Positions 4,130-5,731 of a DNA stretch of 5,731 nucleotides are shown here, piece by piece. The position numbers were made by a program, and so were the translations under genes. Under the pieces are notes generated by a model, which searched no databases, was not told where the DNA came from, and was given only the letters and a program-made list of their open reading frames with translations. How positions within the stretch are numbered: the first letter of the stretch is position 1; each line of letters starts with the position of its first letter. The DNA lies in contig JALOPT010000111.1 in assembly GCA_025453715.1 (NCBI GenBank), forward strand, positions 1-5,731. Reading direction: 5' to 3'. The DNA comes from Methanoregulaceae archaeon. Lineage in GTDB: Archaea > Halobacteriota > Methanomicrobia > Methanomicrobiales > Methanospirillaceae.

Positions 4130-5731
4130 TGCCAGTCCTCGATATTGAATCATTTACCGGTCTTTCCAGTCTGCAGGTAGCTGATAAACTGAAAAGAGAG
4201 GGCTACAATGAACTCCCCGAGTCGAAGAAACGCAGTATTTTCGGTATCATCATTGAAGTAATCCACGAGCCGATGTTTATTCTGCTGGTAGCAAGCGGCC
4301 TGATCTATTTTGCACTCGGGGATGTCTCCGAAGGACTTATGCTGATGAGTTTTGTGCTTGTCATCATTGGCATTACCGTCTACCAGGAGCAGAAAACCGA
4401 AAGGGCGCTGGAAGCGCTGCGAAATCTTTCAAGTCCCCGGGCACTGGTGATCCGGGACGGCGAACAGGTCCGGATCCCGGGCCGCGAGGTCGTAACCGGG
4501 GACCTGGTCATCCTCGTCGAAGGGGACCGGGTCCCGGCTGATGGCGTCCTGCTCTCTTCAAACAATGTATCAGTTGACGAATCGCTCCTGACCGGTGAAT
4601 CAGTCCCGGTCAGGAAAATAGCATGGACGGAGGGTGTGTATGCCGAACGGCCTGGCGGCGACGACCAGCCCTTTGTCTATTCGGGGACGATGGTCGTTCA
4701 GGGCCAGGCCCTTGCAGAGGTCAGGTCAACCGGGGCGGGAACCGAGATGGGAAAGATCGGTACGGTCCTGCAAACCGTGGAACGGGGTGAGACCCGGCTC
4801 AAGGGTGAGATCTCGCGGATCGTCCGGACCATTGCAATTGTGGGTCTCTTCCTGTGTGCAATTATCGTGGTCGTATACAGCCTTTCCCGCGGAAACTGGA
4901 TCGAGGGGTTCTTAGCGGGGATCACCCTTGCAATGGCAATCCTGCCTGAAGAATTCCCGGTTGTCCTGACGATATTTCTTGCTCTCGGGGCTTGGAGGAT
5001 CTCCCGGAAAAATGTACTGACCCGCCAGGTGCCCGCAATTGAGACACTGGGTTCTGCAACCGTGCTGTGCGTAGACAAGACCGGCACCCTTACCGAGAAC
5101 AGGATGTCCGTTCACACATTTTATGCATCAGGCCGGATGTGCGAACATGATGCAACGGGGAACAATTCCGTTGCGGATACCTGTCATGAAGTGGCTGAGT
5201 TTGCCATTCTTGCCTGTAAGAAAGACCCGTTCGACCCGATGGAAAAGGCGTTGCTAAACCTTGCGAAGGGCGATTTCGGGACAACTGAACATGTCCATTC
5301 CGGCTGGGAGCTCATGCTCGAATACCCTCTCTCTCCCGGGCTCCTTGCAATGTCCAATGTCTGGAGATCACCGGAGGGAACTGACTACATTATCGCCTCG
5401 AAAGGTGCCCCGGAAGCACTCGCAGACCTGTGTCATTTCAGCGAGGAAAAGAAACAGGAATTTGCCGTGGATATCGACAAAATGGCATCGCAGGGGCTTC
5501 GTATCATTGGTGTGGCAAAAGCATCGTTTTCCCAGGCTGAACTGCCCGGAGGGCAGCATGATTTCACTTTTACATTCCTCGGCCTTGTGGGATTTGCAGA
5601 TCCGGTCCGTCCATTCGTTGCCAGAGCGGTGAGCGAATGTTATTCTGCAGGTATCAGGGTCATCATGATTACCGGGGATTATCCCCTTACCGCACAGAAC
5701 ATCGGCAGGCAGATAGGTCTTGTAAATACCG
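4129..5731 (+). CDS. P2-like cation-translocating P-type ATPase, N-terminal part (cut by window edge)
   Basis: This is an ATP-driven membrane ion pump that forms a phospho-aspartate intermediate. The 534 visible residues show: membrane segments M1-M2 at about 48-85; actuator domain with TGES (155-158); M3-M4 at about 231-286 with PEEFP (273-277); DKTGT (316-320), D316 being the phosphorylated Asp; DPMEKAL (369-375); KGAPE (425-429), whose Lys matches ATP-binding K515 of SERCA; DPVR (491-494); and MITGD (513-517). The order and M4 motif place it with Ca/Na-K/H type pumps rather than heavy-metal P1B pumps, and no CPC motif or N-terminal metal-binding domain is present. The nucleotide-binding domain is compact: about 200 residues from DKTGT to TGD against about 350 in SERCA. 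M5 onward, which would help decide the ion, lies outside. Divergent from mutS with no evident functional link. Ion specificity is unknown, so no gene symbol is given. Confidence 0.93.
   Translation, partial: MPVLDIESFTGLSSLQVADKLKREGYNELPESKKRSIFGIIIEVIHEPMFILLVASGLIYFALGDVSEGLMLMSFVLVIIGITVYQEQKTERALEALRNLSSPRALVIRDGEQVRIPGREVVTGDLVILVEGDRVPADGVLLSSNNVSVDESLLTGESVPVRKIAWTEGVYAERPGGDDQPFVYSGTMVVQGQALAEVRSTGAGTEMGKIGTVLQTVERGETRLKGEISRIVRTIAIVGLFLCAIIVVVYSLSRGNWIEGFLAGITLAMAILPEEFPVVLTIFLALGAWRISRKNVLTRQVPAIETLGSATVLCVDKTGTLTENRMSVHTFYASGRMCEHDATGNNSVADTCHEVAEFAILACKKDPFDPMEKALLNLAKGDFGTTEHVHSGWELMLEYPLSPGLLAMSNVWRSPEGTDYIIASKGAPEALADLCHFSEEKKQEFAVDIDKMASQGLRIIGVAKASFSQAELPGGQHDFTFTFLGLVGFADPVRPFVARAVSECYSAGIRVIMITGDYPLTAQNIGRQIGLVNT

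Noticed and set aside
4698..5087. Minus-strand open frame of 129 codons
   Set aside because: Antisense to the P-type ATPase, whose DKTGT and PEEFP motifs fix the coding strand.
5261..5632. Plus-strand open frame of 123 codons
   Set aside because: Out of frame with the ATPase reading, which continues without interruption through KGAPE and MITGD across the same bases.

Overview
The window holds parts of three protein genes and one long divergent intergenic region. The likely source is a methanogenic archaeon of the Methanomicrobiales (Methanoregula or Methanosphaerula type). That is an inference from several things: moderately high GC, abundant CGG and CCG codons, AT-rich boxes upstream of genes that resemble archaeal TATA elements, and a bacterial-type MutS/MutL pair of the kind some methanogens carry. 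No rRNA or other taxonomic marker is present, so a bacterial source cannot be excluded.

Left part (1-3449, minus strand): a mismatch-repair operon, mutS followed directly by mutL. The mutS stop TGA touches the mutL ATG (TGAATG, no gap), so the two are almost certainly co-transcribed and translationally coupled. MutS is complete with all expected motifs. MutL is cut by the window edge after 225 residues and shows an intact GHKL ATPase core. MutS finds the mismatch and recruits MutL; the abutting genes fit a joint function.

Middle (3450-4128): about 680 bases with no convincing protein gene of ordinary size, lying between the divergent mutS and a plus-strand ATPase gene. It holds several inverted repeats. 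Two are perfect 14-base palindromes: one ends within the mutS start codon (3448-3461), and one has a TATA-like core upstream of the ATPase (4028-4041). There are also TATA-like boxes, a pair of mutually exclusive hairpins (3601-3658), a 12-13-base direct repeat, and a possible 15-codon leader ORF whose stop overlaps the ATPase start (TAATG).

Right part (4129-5731, plus strand): the first 534 residues of a P2-like cation-translocating P-type ATPase, cut by the window edge. It has the TGES, DKTGT, KGAPE and MITGD motifs, a PEEFP motif in M4 where calcium pumps have PEGLP, and a compact nucleotide-binding domain. Its ion is not known.

No mobile element, CRISPR array, tRNA or rRNA was seen. The coding content belongs to known families; the least explained material is the intergenic regulatory architecture and the ion specificity of the ATPase.
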